Virus record (IMG/VR): IMGVR_UViG_3300031785_000034
Coordinates: 1 to 30,694 of that record
Length of the DNA stretch: 30,694 nucleotides
Origin: a virus
Strand: one strand, 5' to 3'
Shown here: piece after piece, positions 6,320 through 14,049 of the stretch
Numbering within the stretch: position 1 is the first letter of the stretch
How the letters are laid out: every line of letters starts with the position of its first letter
The notes under the pieces: model-generated
Told to the model about the DNA's origin: nothing
What the model saw: only the letters and a program-made list of their open reading frames with translations
Database searches by the model: none
Program-made: the position numbers and the translations under genes

Positions 6320-7042
6320 ATGCCTTTACCAAAGATTAATACTCCAACTTATGAGTTGGTATTACCCTCAAATAACAAGAAAATTAAATACAGACCTTTT
6401 CTTGTCAGAGAAGAAAAAATCCTTATCATGGCACTTGAGTCAGAGGATGCAAAACAAATAAGTGATTCTGTAGTAGATATATTGAATTCATGTATTATAT
6501 CAAAAAACGTCAAAATTCAATCTCTCGCTACATTTGATATAGAATATTTGTTTTTAAATGTCAGAGCAAAATCTGTTGGAGAAAGTGTTGATGTAAACAT
6601 TAGATGTCCAGATGATAATGAAACAATGGTTCAAAAAACCATTGATCTTGATCTTATCAAAATAAAAAAGGATAGGAAACATAAAAATATAATTAAATTA
6701 GATGACAATCTATCATTAAAATTAAAATATCCTTCTATGGATTCATTCATTGAAAATAATTTTGAAATAGGTGCTACAGCTAATGATATTAAATCTACTT
6801 TAACTATGATTACATCATGTATAGACATTATATACAATGAAGAAGAAAGTTGGGATGCATCTGAATCAACTCAAAAAGAATTAGAGGATTTTTTAGAGCA
6901 ATTGAATACAAAACAATTTGCGATGATTGAAGATTTTTTCACTACGATGCCAAAATTAACACATACTATCAAAGTGAAAAATCCTAAAACAAATGTTGAA
7001 TCAGATGTTGTATTGGAGGGATTAGCTGCTTTTTTCAGCTAA
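6320..7042 (+). CDS. 26: gp26 baseplate hub / tail assembly chaperone protein
   Basis: A 240-residue protein of the T4 gp26 baseplate-hub family (T4 gp26 is 208). It opens with PLPKINTPTYELVLPSNNKKIKYRPFLVREEKILIMALES and continues with IEYLFLNVRAKSVGESVDV, both typical. RCPDDNE lies around residue 96. A C-terminal helix-rich region ends LEGLAAFFS. The T4 literature places gp26 in hub assembly. By position directly before the tape measure it corresponds to the lambda gpG-type chaperone. Its last codons carry a slippery heptamer followed by a stem-loop, so a fraction of ribosomes should shift into the downstream frame and make a 300-residue fusion (239 gp26 residues, then Q-L-S, then the 58-residue gp51-like part). 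Confidence 0.85.
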   Translation: MPLPKINTPTYELVLPSNNKKIKYRPFLVREEKILIMALESEDAKQISDSVVDILNSCIISKNVKIQSLATFDIEYLFLNVRAKSVGESVDVNIRCPDDNETMVQKTIDLDLIKIKKDRKHKNIIKLDDNLSLKLKYPSMDSFIENNFEIGATANDIKSTLTMITSCIDIIYNEEESWDASESTQKELEDFLEQLNTKQFAMIEDFFTTMPKLTHTIKVKNPKTNVESDVVLEGLAAFFS

Positions 7043-7072
7043 GTATGGCTCATACGAATCTTGAGTCATACT
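7030..7072 (+). promoter_or_regulatory. programmed -1 ribosomal frameshift signal
   Basis: T TTT TTC (7030-7036) is a canonical X XXY YYZ heptamer in the gp26 frame, three codons before the stop. A 5-base spacer (7037-7041) is followed by a perfect-length 10-bp stem, AGTATGGCTC (7042-7051) with GAGTCATACT (7063-7072), containing one G-U pair and an 11-base loop. The stem buries the ATG at 7045, and there is no Shine-Dalgarno sequence before that ATG. Confidence 0.8.
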
Positions 7073-7221
7073 ATAAAATTAATTTTGCCCTGATTCAGCA
7101 TCATAAATATTCATTAACTGAGATTGAAAACATGATTCCTTGGGAGAGGGAAATCTATTTGTCAATGCTTCAACAGTATATTGAAGAAGAAAACTTAAAG
7201 GCACAACAACGTGGAACCTGA
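7045..7221 (+). CDS. 51: gp51-like short protein, probably the frameshift extension of gp26
   Basis: A 58-residue frame, MAHTNLESYYKINFALIQHH then YSLTEIENMIPWEREIYLSMLQQYIEEEN. Short frames of this form ('...Y..NFAL.QHH..S..E.ENM.P.ER..Y...L...') follow gp26 in cyanophages and are called gp51-like hub assembly proteins. The 'ENMIPWEREIYL' helix resembles the C-terminal extensions of tail-assembly chaperones (gpT-type). It lies in the -1 frame relative to gp26 and is open upstream through the slip site. No ribosome site is seen, and its ATG sits inside the frameshift stem, so I infer it is made chiefly as a gp26 fusion. The last 11 bases overlap the tape-measure gene. Confidence 0.7.
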   Translation: MAHTNLESYYKINFALIQHHKYSLTEIENMIPWEREIYLSMLQQYIEEENLKAQQRGT

Positions 7222-8491
7222 TACAGTAACTACTCCTAAAATTAATAAAACTACATTTAAACTTGGTAGTGGAAATTTATCGAGTCAGGTCGCTAAAAAC
7301 ACTGAAAAAATAACTATTTTAAGAAGGATAGTTACTAGACAAGATGCAAAAATAAGTGAAGGTATAACTCCAAAAATTGACTCTATGCAAGAGTCGATGA
7401 TTCAAACAAATGCTATCTTAACTGATGTTGCATCACAGTTAGAAAAGGATTTTAGTTCAAGATTAAAAGAGCAAAGGGAATTACTTGAAAGAGAAAGAAA
7501 AGATAGTGATAAACTAAAAAGAGATTTAAAGGAGGAAAGGTTAGAGAGTAAAAAAACATCAAAATTTGCTAAAGGTTTGACAGGAGCCATATCAAAACCA
7601 TTTCAAAGTATTTTTAGTAAGTTATTTGAACTTGCTACTATTTTGGGCACTGGATTTTTAATTAATAATATTGCTTTTAATGAAGATTTACAGGAAGGGA
7701 TAAAAAATGTATTCGATTGGACAACTAAGAATTGGAAATTGGTTGCAGCTATTGGTGGAGGTTTACTTGCATTAAAATTATTAGGAACAGTAAAACTACT
7801 TCTAGGTCTTGGTAAATTTTTATTAAAAGTTGTTTTCTCAAAGGCATTTATAGCGGCAGCTTTATTTTTTGGTCCTGGTCTTTATAATAGATTAGATCCT
7901 TATGTTATGAAAAATTTAACTCTATTAGAACAAATGGGTGGAGTCACAAAAGCAAATAGAGATAAATTAATAGCACAAAAACAAGCAGAGTTAGATGCAG
8001 AAACATCAAAAAATATTTTATTACAAAGACCAGGACTTATAGCAGCTCTTAAAAAAGATATTAAATTTTTACAAACTGGAGGTATGGGTTCTCCAGATTT
8101 TGATGGAGAATACAGACAAAAAATTGATTTTGAAAAAATAGAGTCTGGAGCAAGTTATGAAGAATCAATATTAAAAAAAGGTAGAGATTTTCATAGAGGT
8201 GGTTATAATCCAAGTGGAGTTGGTAGAGTTCATGCTGGAGAATTTGTCCTACAAAAATCTGCGGTTGATAAGATAGGATTAGAAAAATTATATGCAATGA
8301 ACAGTGGTAATCCAGTCACCTTTACTTTTGATGATTTACCACCTATAGACATGAGAACTAAGAAAACAATAGATCAAAAGAATAATATTTCAGCAACTCA
8401 GGTTATTCGTGTGAGTTCGACAAATAATAATAATGCTCTCATGAATGAGGTTCCTATCTTATTTGGATTTGATAATCTTGTATATACTTAA
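7211..8491 (+). CDS. tail tape measure protein
   Basis: A 426-residue protein. Residues about 25-118 form a charged coiled coil (QLEKDFSSRLKEQRELLER and onward). Residues 141-225 hold several hydrophobic segments (LATILGTGFLINNIAF; LVAAIGGGLLALKLLG; LLLGLGKFLLKVVFSKAFIAAALFFGPG). Near the C-terminus, residues 330-366, lies GGYNPSGVGRVHAGEFVLQ followed by KSAVDKIGLEKLYAMNSG. That last element matches the 'GG....G.V..GEFVi...a...iG...L..mN' motif found at the C-terminus of many tape-measure proteins. Together with its place after gp26/gp51, this identifies it as a tape measure, the counterpart of T4 gp29. It is short for that role. Start is GTG 7211, overlapping the stop of the preceding frame. 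Confidence 0.68.
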   Translation: MEPDTVTTPKINKTTFKLGSGNLSSQVAKNTEKITILRRIVTRQDAKISEGITPKIDSMQESMIQTNAILTDVASQLEKDFSSRLKEQRELLERERKDSDKLKRDLKEERLESKKTSKFAKGLTGAISKPFQSIFSKLFELATILGTGFLINNIAFNEDLQEGIKNVFDWTTKNWKLVAAIGGGLLALKLLGTVKLLLGLGKFLLKVVFSKAFIAAALFFGPGLYNRLDPYVMKNLTLLEQMGGVTKANRDKLIAQKQAELDAETSKNILLQRPGLIAALKKDIKFLQTGGMGSPDFDGEYRQKIDFEKIESGASYEESILKKGRDFHRGGYNPSGVGRVHAGEFVLQKSAVDKIGLEKLYAMNSGNPVTFTFDDLPPIDMRTKKTIDQKNNISATQVIRVSSTNNNNALMNEVPILFGFDNLVYT

Positions 8492-8494
8492 AAC

Positions 8495-9448
8495 ATGGAA
8501 GAACTAGAAAAAATAAAAATAACATCAACTAATCTACGAAGTATTCTTACTAGAGCAACTAATTCGTTGAGTAAAATAAAAATAAAAAGACAAAAACTAA
8601 AAGAGCGTCAAACTTTCCTCAAGATACGGAATCAAAAAAAAGAAAAATTAGAAAAAAATTCTACTTTTAAAAGATCAATAAACAAAATAAGAGGGGTTAC
8701 TCCTCCGATTATTAAAAATTTTGGTGATGGTATCATATCATTTGCAGGTCTTTTATTGCTTGGATTTATTGTCAATAATATTGAAGGAATAACGGAAAAA
8801 ATAAAAGAGGGTGTTGATAAAATAAAAGAAACTTTCAAACCTATAACATCAGTTATAGAGCAAATATACAATGGAGCAAATGGATTTGTGAATATGTTTA
8901 GAAATGACTCAAAGACAGATGATTTTAAACAAATTGAAGATGAATTTGAGGAAGCACGACCAATAATTGATGAAGTACAAAAAGATTTTGAAACTATTCG
9001 TAAACAAACTGAAAAATTGCAGGGTAGAACTTTTGGTGAAATAACCGACTCAGGAACTCTTTCAGATGGTAGAACTTACGATATTATAAATTTATATGAT
9101 GAAGATAAAGGTATTGTCCCATTTTACAGAATAACAGACGAAAAAGGTAATATTGAAAATATAAGAACTGATAAATTTATAAATGATATGATAGAAAAAC
9201 ATAATAAAGAAAACCCTAGCAAGAAAATAATTGTTCCTAAAAATGAATCAGAATCACGATTTTATAAGGAAAAGAAAAATCAATGGTGGGATATATTTAA
9301 TGTGATACCAAATGGATATGAATTTGATAATGAAAAATTCAATAATATTGAGGGATTACCAAATACGATAAAAGAATACAAGAATCCTGCAAATGTTAAT
9401 TCTGAAGTGAAAGTGTTAAGACAAGTAGTTATCACGGATAAGGAGTAA
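8495..9448 (+). CDS. tape-measure-related hub protein (paralogue)
   Basis: A 317-residue protein with the same plan as its neighbour: a very basic N-terminal coiled coil (residues 1-66), a hydrophobic stretch IISFAGLLLLGFIVNNI at 80-96, an amphipathic EKIKEGVDKIKETF helix, then a charged alpha/beta C-terminal half (WWDIFNVIPNGYEF near residue 267). The GF-(L/I)-(I/V)-NNI motif is shared with the preceding protein (residues 148-154 there, 90-96 here), suggesting duplication or a split tape measure. The C-terminal GEFV motif is missing. It lies 3 bases after its neighbour and 2 bases before gp27. An inner-tail or hub plug role is inferred from this. Confidence 0.55.
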   Translation: MEELEKIKITSTNLRSILTRATNSLSKIKIKRQKLKERQTFLKIRNQKKEKLEKNSTFKRSINKIRGVTPPIIKNFGDGIISFAGLLLLGFIVNNIEGITEKIKEGVDKIKETFKPITSVIEQIYNGANGFVNMFRNDSKTDDFKQIEDEFEEARPIIDEVQKDFETIRKQTEKLQGRTFGEITDSGTLSDGRTYDIINLYDEDKGIVPFYRITDEKGNIENIRTDKFINDMIEKHNKENPSKKIIVPKNESESRFYKEKKNQWWDIFNVIPNGYEFDNEKFNNIEGLPNTIKEYKNPANVNSEVKVLRQVVITDKE

Positions 9449-9450
9449 AA

Positions 9451-10752
9451 ATGTCAGCGGCAGGAGCATCAAATTATACTTTATTTCAAGTTACAAAACC
9501 AAATCGTGGTGTTGTAGTGAGAACTGAGGGTAAAATTGTAGGATTTGATTACTTTGAAAGTGTTTATTCACCAATGATAACTGCAAATGTTGTCATTGAG
9601 GATGTTGGTGGAACAGTTGCAAATCCAAAAACAGGTTTACGAGGAACATTAAAAGATGCATTACCTATTGAAGGTTTTGAAGAAATAGCATTTATCATAC
9701 TTACCGCATCAGGAGAATTAAATTTTGAAAAAAGTCCTATGATTGTAACTGGTAGTCCAATGAATATTGACTCACCTCAAAAACAAACTACCTTTATTCC
9801 AATGGTTTCAGAATTTGCTTTCAAAAACGCTAATAAACCTCTTGATAGAATTTATCCAGAAGCACCAATAAGTGATACTGTTCAAAAAATATTATCAGAT
9901 CCCTCTATATTAAATGTACCAAAGGGAAAACAATTTATTGAAAAAACAAGTAATAATGATAAAGTAAGTGGTAATCATGAAACTGCTTTAGATGTTATTC
10001 TTCAACAGTGTAAAAAATCAATTCCTGAAGATGGAACAGATCCTGGTTATTTCTTCTTTGAAACAAAAAGTGGATTTAAATATAAATCAATAAATGGATT
10101 AATAAAAGAGGGTATTGAAAGTTTTTCTAGTGGTTTTTATAGAGACACACATACATATTCTTATTCAAGTGCTTTGGAAGCAAACTTAGATAATACTGCA
10201 AATAATTATAAAGTTTTATTACCGCCGATTGTAAGAAGAGACCAAGATCAATTATCTGCATTAAGAAACGGTCAATATAATGTTAGAATATGTACAATGA
10301 ATACTTTGACTCACGAATATACAGAAAAAGTTGAAAATTTATTATCCTCATCTAATCTTGGTGAAAAACAAAAAAGACCTGTAGATACTAAAAAATTCAG
10401 CAAATCATATACATACATTATAAATCCTGGTGCAGATGAGAAAGGAGTGAGTGAAGATGTAATAAACAGTCCAGCAAATTACGAACCTAAAGCAAACATG
10501 AGATACGGTTTATTACACTCACAACTTGTTGATATACAAATTCCATGTAATGTAAAACTTGAAGCTGGTGATGTAATCAAACTTGAATTAGAAAATATAA
10601 CTCAAGACGACAAATTATTGCAAATATATAATGAACATCGAAGTGGATTTTATCTAATATTACACCTTTGCCATCATTTTGATACGAATAATTCATATAC
10701 GTCATTAACTCTTGCCCGTGACACATACGGTTTATACACAAGTCAAAAATGA
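9451..10752 (+). CDS. 27: gp27-like baseplate hub protein
   Basis: gp27 forms the trimeric hub ring that carries the gp5 spike in T4. The 433-residue product begins with RGVVVRTEGKIVGFDYFESVYSPMITANVVIEDVGG, a tube-like domain typical of gp27/VgrG-type hubs. It continues with IAFIILTASGELNF, a middle domain (TALDVILQQCKKSIPEDG, then DPGYFFFETKSGFKYKSI), and closes with VDIQIPCNVKLEAGDVIKLELENI and a final FYLILHLCHHFDTNNSYTSLTLARDTYG, the end expected for a hub N-terminal-cap fold. It is followed by gp5 with an ATGA overlap, matching their 1:1 trimeric complex. An AAGGAG ribosome site lies about 6 bases before the ATG. Confidence 0.82.
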   Translation: MSAAGASNYTLFQVTKPNRGVVVRTEGKIVGFDYFESVYSPMITANVVIEDVGGTVANPKTGLRGTLKDALPIEGFEEIAFIILTASGELNFEKSPMIVTGSPMNIDSPQKQTTFIPMVSEFAFKNANKPLDRIYPEAPISDTVQKILSDPSILNVPKGKQFIEKTSNNDKVSGNHETALDVILQQCKKSIPEDGTDPGYFFFETKSGFKYKSINGLIKEGIESFSSGFYRDTHTYSYSSALEANLDNTANNYKVLLPPIVRRDQDQLSALRNGQYNVRICTMNTLTHEYTEKVENLLSSSNLGEKQKRPVDTKKFSKSYTYIINPGADEKGVSEDVINSPANYEPKANMRYGLLHSQLVDIQIPCNVKLEAGDVIKLELENITQDDKLLQIYNEHRSGFYLILHLCHHFDTNNSYTSLTLARDTYGLYTSQK

Positions 10753-11612
10753 GCGAACATACAACGTCAACTCCATTTATTAAAGGTAGCACCCAAGATC
10801 AATATGGTCAGATACCATTAAAATCTTGGACAGGTAAAGTCGTGTCTTTTGATTCACAGAAGGATCAACTAGAGTCAGGTTGGGGATGGAGATATAAAGT
10901 TCGTATCATGGGTGATAACTCTGATAATGATACAGTTGAAGAGGATGATTTAAGTTATGCGTTTTGTTTACTTCCGACTACGGCTGGTTCTGGTGGTGCT
11001 TATAAATTAAGATCAGTTAGAATTAGTCAAGGAGATATGGTATATGGTGTGTATGGTGGTGACGGTCCTCGTTTGATATTAGGTGTATTTCCTAGAACAA
11101 CTAAAACAAGTTTATCAAGTGGTAAATTCGGAACTTTATCTGGATTTTATGGTTCTTTAAAAGATACAGGTATCATTAGCGGTGAGTTTAATGAGCAAAT
11201 AGGACCTCAAACACCTGGCTTACCTAACGAAATTAATAAATCAAATCGTGCCATTTCACAAAGGGAAGTTCAATCTATAGGTGTTGATCCAGAGAATCCT
11301 GGTCCTGAAACTAATGTTAGTAAAAAATTAACTCCACCCACAACTAATGAAACAAAAGTATATGAGGGAAATATTGATGATAATGGAAGAAGAGAACCAC
11401 TTGGAAAAAAACAATTTGAATATATCATAAAAAACTTATCTCAAGATAATTTACAAGAAGTTATTGAACAAGCTGAATTGCAAAAATTTGTTGAACCAGA
11501 CGTTGCAAAGAATATGATAAAATTAATTGCAACAGGAAGAGCAGATGAGATATATGACTTGTACAATATAGGTGCAACTCCTATAACCGAGAATCCTGGC
11601 GGTAGCCCGTGA
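10749..11612 (+). CDS. 5: gp5-like hub OB-fold protein lacking the lysozyme domain
   Basis: In T4, gp5 is an OB-fold, lysozyme and beta-helix needle in one chain of 575 residues. The 287-residue product here keeps the OB domain: WTGKVVSFDSQKDQLESGWGWRYKVRIMGD, then DDLSYAFCLLPTTAGSGGAYKLRSVRISQGDMVYGVYGGDGPRLILGVFPRTT (residues about 26-118). After a KFGTLSGFYGSL linker the C-terminal half is polar and helical (QFEYIIKNLSQDNLQEVIEQAELQKFV). No lysozyme Glu-Asp-Thr signature or needle repeat is present. ATGA overlap with gp27 indicates stoichiometric synthesis. The missing needle may be supplied by the 184-residue protein three genes on. Confidence 0.8.
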   Translation: MSEHTTSTPFIKGSTQDQYGQIPLKSWTGKVVSFDSQKDQLESGWGWRYKVRIMGDNSDNDTVEEDDLSYAFCLLPTTAGSGGAYKLRSVRISQGDMVYGVYGGDGPRLILGVFPRTTKTSLSSGKFGTLSGFYGSLKDTGIISGEFNEQIGPQTPGLPNEINKSNRAISQREVQSIGVDPENPGPETNVSKKLTPPTTNETKVYEGNIDDNGRREPLGKKQFEYIIKNLSQDNLQEVIEQAELQKFVEPDVAKNMIKLIATGRADEIYDLYNIGATPITENPGGSP

Positions 11613-11615
11613 CCA

Positions 11616-11623
11616 CATAAATA
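11616..11623 (+). promoter_or_regulatory. late promoter motif after gp5
   Basis: CATAAATA in the 31-base gap, 28 bases from motif start to the ATG at 11644, the spacing seen at other late motifs here. Confidence 0.5.
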
Positions 11624-11643
11624 AATTTAACATATTATAAAAA

Positions 11644-13497
11644 ATGTCATCCACATACGCAGCTGACGTAGCAGTTTCATTACGATGTTCAAACCCTGTA
11701 ACATCAGAAATCACTAACGCTCTCAACAATTTTATCGGAAAAGTTTCTGGTGGACTTGATGGTGCTATAAGTTTAGCACAGGAAATTGACTCAACTGTAG
11801 CAATCATTGCAGATAGTGCGATGGGATTTACTAACCAATTGAGTGAATTACTTCAAGATAAGTTAGTAAGTTTTATCTCTACAGGATTATCTGGTGTTTC
11901 AAGTTTTCTCTTCAGTCAAATTTCTAGTCCAATCGCAGCATTAGCTCAAATTAAAGCTTTCAGTGCGTCAGCAGTTTTACCAATTGATAAACTTTTTAAT
12001 GTTTTTGGATGTCTTAATGTGAATGTCAAAGCTGCTTTGAATTTTTCACTCAAAGATATGCTGACTAACATTGTCAAAAATGGTATATTGAATCCAATAC
12101 AATGTGCAGTCGAGGACTTTGTTGGTGGAATAATGAATAAAGTTATCAATGTCATGGACTCTATTGTAGGTCCTCTCATAAATCCAATCAATAATTTATT
12201 CAGTAAAATAGGTCAAGGATTTGGGTCTGTAAAAAATGTTCTTGCTGGTGGTCTTAATATTTTAAATAAAGTGTCAGGAATATTAAATTGTGTGAATGGT
12301 GGTGGTGGAAAATGTCATGTTCAAAACACTTACGAATTAAACAAAGGTTCAAAACCTCAACCGCAACTAGCAGGTGTACAAAATTTCATAACAAAAGCAT
12401 TTGATAAAGCAACAAACGCTGTAGCAGGTATTGGGACATCAATTGAAAATTTAGAGGGTGAGATTGGTAAATTTAAAATTTTTGGTTCAGAAGTAGAGGA
12501 TAAAGAACAATTAGAATGTAATTCAGGAAATATATTTAAATGCGGTCTACCTAAAGTTGAAATTTATGGTGGAAATGGGTCAGGTGCTGTTGCTGAAGCC
12601 ATTATGGGGAACATAGTTGAAAATGTTAATTTGGAAGTAGGAGGTATAGATGAATTAACGGAAGAAGTAAACAAAGTTGGAAGTATCATAGGTGTTGATA
12701 TTACATATCCAGGTGAGGGATATACTGAAGAACCACTTATAAGATTAGTGGATAATTGTGATCAAGGATATGGTGCATATGCCAGAGCGGTTATAGATAA
12801 AGATCCTAATTCACCTACATTTGGTCAATTGACTGATATTATAATGATTTCAGAGGGATTAAATTATCCTGCGGAAGAGACAGTAGAAGTATATGTTGAT
12901 AAAGTCATAGTTGAAGATGGGGGTATTGGGTATAAAATGGATGATAAGATTCAAGATTTTGAAATTTGTGGACTTGACGAGAATGGTTCTATTACTGAGG
13001 TCTGTCCAAGTGAAAAAGCATACTTGACATTGCCAGTATTGAATATTGAAACTGCAACAGGAACAGGTGCAATATTAACACCTATCATGTCTAAAATCCG
13101 AAGAGATCAGGCAACTGTTCAGCAAATTGATTGCATATCACCTAAATCTGATTTTGTGGGTTATGTTGATGGAAAACCATATAGTGGTGATTTTCATGTG
13201 ATGCCTAATGGAAATAAAATGACAGGTAAAATTCACTCTGATAATGATAGAATAATTTATAATACACCAGAGGAAAGTTTAAGGACATTAAGATCATTCA
13301 CCACATCCAGTACAAAATTAACTGACCCATCTACCAGAACCACAGATACAACTACCACAAGCACTCCAAGTTATTCTGATCCATCTGATGATGCTATGGA
13401 TTCTGGAGGTGATATGACACCCCCACCATCATCACCACCACCATCATCACCACCATCATCACCACCTAGTGGTGGAGGAGGATATGGAGGATATTGA
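11644..13497 (+). CDS. large virion structural protein with GxGY beta repeats and Pro/Ser tail
   Basis: A 617-residue protein of unknown name. Residues 1-230 are helix-rich and hydrophobic, with many VNxLF/INPINNLF-type segments that look like stacked amphipathic helices. There are also several Cys residues (FGCLNVNV, IQCAVEDF, LNCVNGGGGKC). Residues about 350-460 hold beta units of the type 'ITYPGEGYTEEP' and 'VIVEDGGIGYKMDD', a GxGY repeat common in phage tail proteins. The C-terminus is a low-complexity tail of Ser/Thr, then PPPSSPP units, then Gly-Tyr. Between gp5 and a spike-like protein, it is probably a baseplate-periphery or hub-associated virion protein. A late promoter motif precedes it and its stop overlaps the next ATG (TGATG). 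Confidence 0.6.
   Translation: MSSTYAADVAVSLRCSNPVTSEITNALNNFIGKVSGGLDGAISLAQEIDSTVAIIADSAMGFTNQLSELLQDKLVSFISTGLSGVSSFLFSQISSPIAALAQIKAFSASAVLPIDKLFNVFGCLNVNVKAALNFSLKDMLTNIVKNGILNPIQCAVEDFVGGIMNKVINVMDSIVGPLINPINNLFSKIGQGFGSVKNVLAGGLNILNKVSGILNCVNGGGGKCHVQNTYELNKGSKPQPQLAGVQNFITKAFDKATNAVAGIGTSIENLEGEIGKFKIFGSEVEDKEQLECNSGNIFKCGLPKVEIYGGNGSGAVAEAIMGNIVENVNLEVGGIDELTEEVNKVGSIIGVDITYPGEGYTEEPLIRLVDNCDQGYGAYARAVIDKDPNSPTFGQLTDIIMISEGLNYPAEETVEVYVDKVIVEDGGIGYKMDDKIQDFEICGLDENGSITEVCPSEKAYLTLPVLNIETATGTGAILTPIMSKIRRDQATVQQIDCISPKSDFVGYVDGKPYSGDFHVMPNGNKMTGKIHSDNDRIIYNTPEESLRTLRSFTTSSTKLTDPSTRTTDTTTTSTPSYSDPSDDAMDSGGDMTPPPSSPPPSSPPSSPPSGGGGYGGY
13420..13467 (+). repeat. 12-bp tandem repeat encoding a Pro-Ser tail
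   Basis: Units of CCACCATCATCA and close variants repeat about four times and encode PPSSPP. This is in-frame low complexity near the C-terminus of the preceding protein, so unit-number changes would keep the frame. Confidence 0.75.
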
Positions 13498-14048
13498 TGG
13501 GAAGTGAAAGTAGAGTTATTGATGGTTTTGGTCCAAATCTGGTCATTGAAAGTAATGGTAATGTAGGAGTTGGAGGTCAACTTGCATATCAATTATATTC
13601 TGTGACTGATAAAGGTGTTGTATATCAACAAGCACTTCATGGTAGTGGTTTAGCGACTATAAATGCTGAACAAACATTAGAAATACAAACAGGATTGAAG
13701 AATAAATCAGGTCGAATAAGTTATTTTGCAATGGCTCATCACGGAGATATGTGCATGACCGCATCTGATGGATGGATAAGAATAAAAGGGCAAAATATAG
13801 TGTTGGATGCGAGTAATGAGTTACTTTTACAAGGGAAGAAAGTAACAGTCGGAAATGTAAATAAAACAACTTCACATTTAGAACTTTTTGGTAGTAATAT
13901 TAACTTATATCCAACATCATCATGTGTTGTTGTTAGAGGATCAAAACCAAAACTTAGAAGAAGTGGTTTATTTTTGAAGGGTAGAACACTTAATGCCTAT
14001 GCTAGTTCAATTCTCCCTTCAGTCGCAAAAGCAATCGTAGGACAATAA
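13497..14048 (+). CDS. beta-helical spike/needle-like tail protein
   Basis: A 183-residue protein starting at ATG 13497 (TGATG overlap with the previous stop; a TTG one codon earlier is unlikely). After FGPNLVIESNGNVGVGGQLAYQLY it has regular alternating strands: GWIRIKGQNIVLDASNELLL, then QGKKVTVGNV, LELFGSNINLYPTSS, VVVRGSK. This 'i.i.g.nI.l.a...l.l.gk.V.vg' pattern is that of trimeric beta-helical needles such as the T4 gp5 C-terminal prism and VgrG tails. I infer a separately encoded central spike or tip that replaces the missing gp5 needle. No PAAR signature is evident. It is also possibly a short fibre connector. Confidence 0.5.
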   Translation: MGSESRVIDGFGPNLVIESNGNVGVGGQLAYQLYSVTDKGVVYQQALHGSGLATINAEQTLEIQTGLKNKSGRISYFAMAHHGDMCMTASDGWIRIKGQNIVLDASNELLLQGKKVTVGNVNKTTSHLELFGSNINLYPTSSCVVVRGSKPKLRRSGLFLKGRTLNAYASSILPSVAKAIVGQ

Positions 14049-14049
14049 A

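Noticed and set aside
13371-13592. Asp/Gly-rich antisense frame near the Pro-Ser repeat
   Set aside because: Complement of the CCACCATCATCA low-complexity repeat; no independent evidence.
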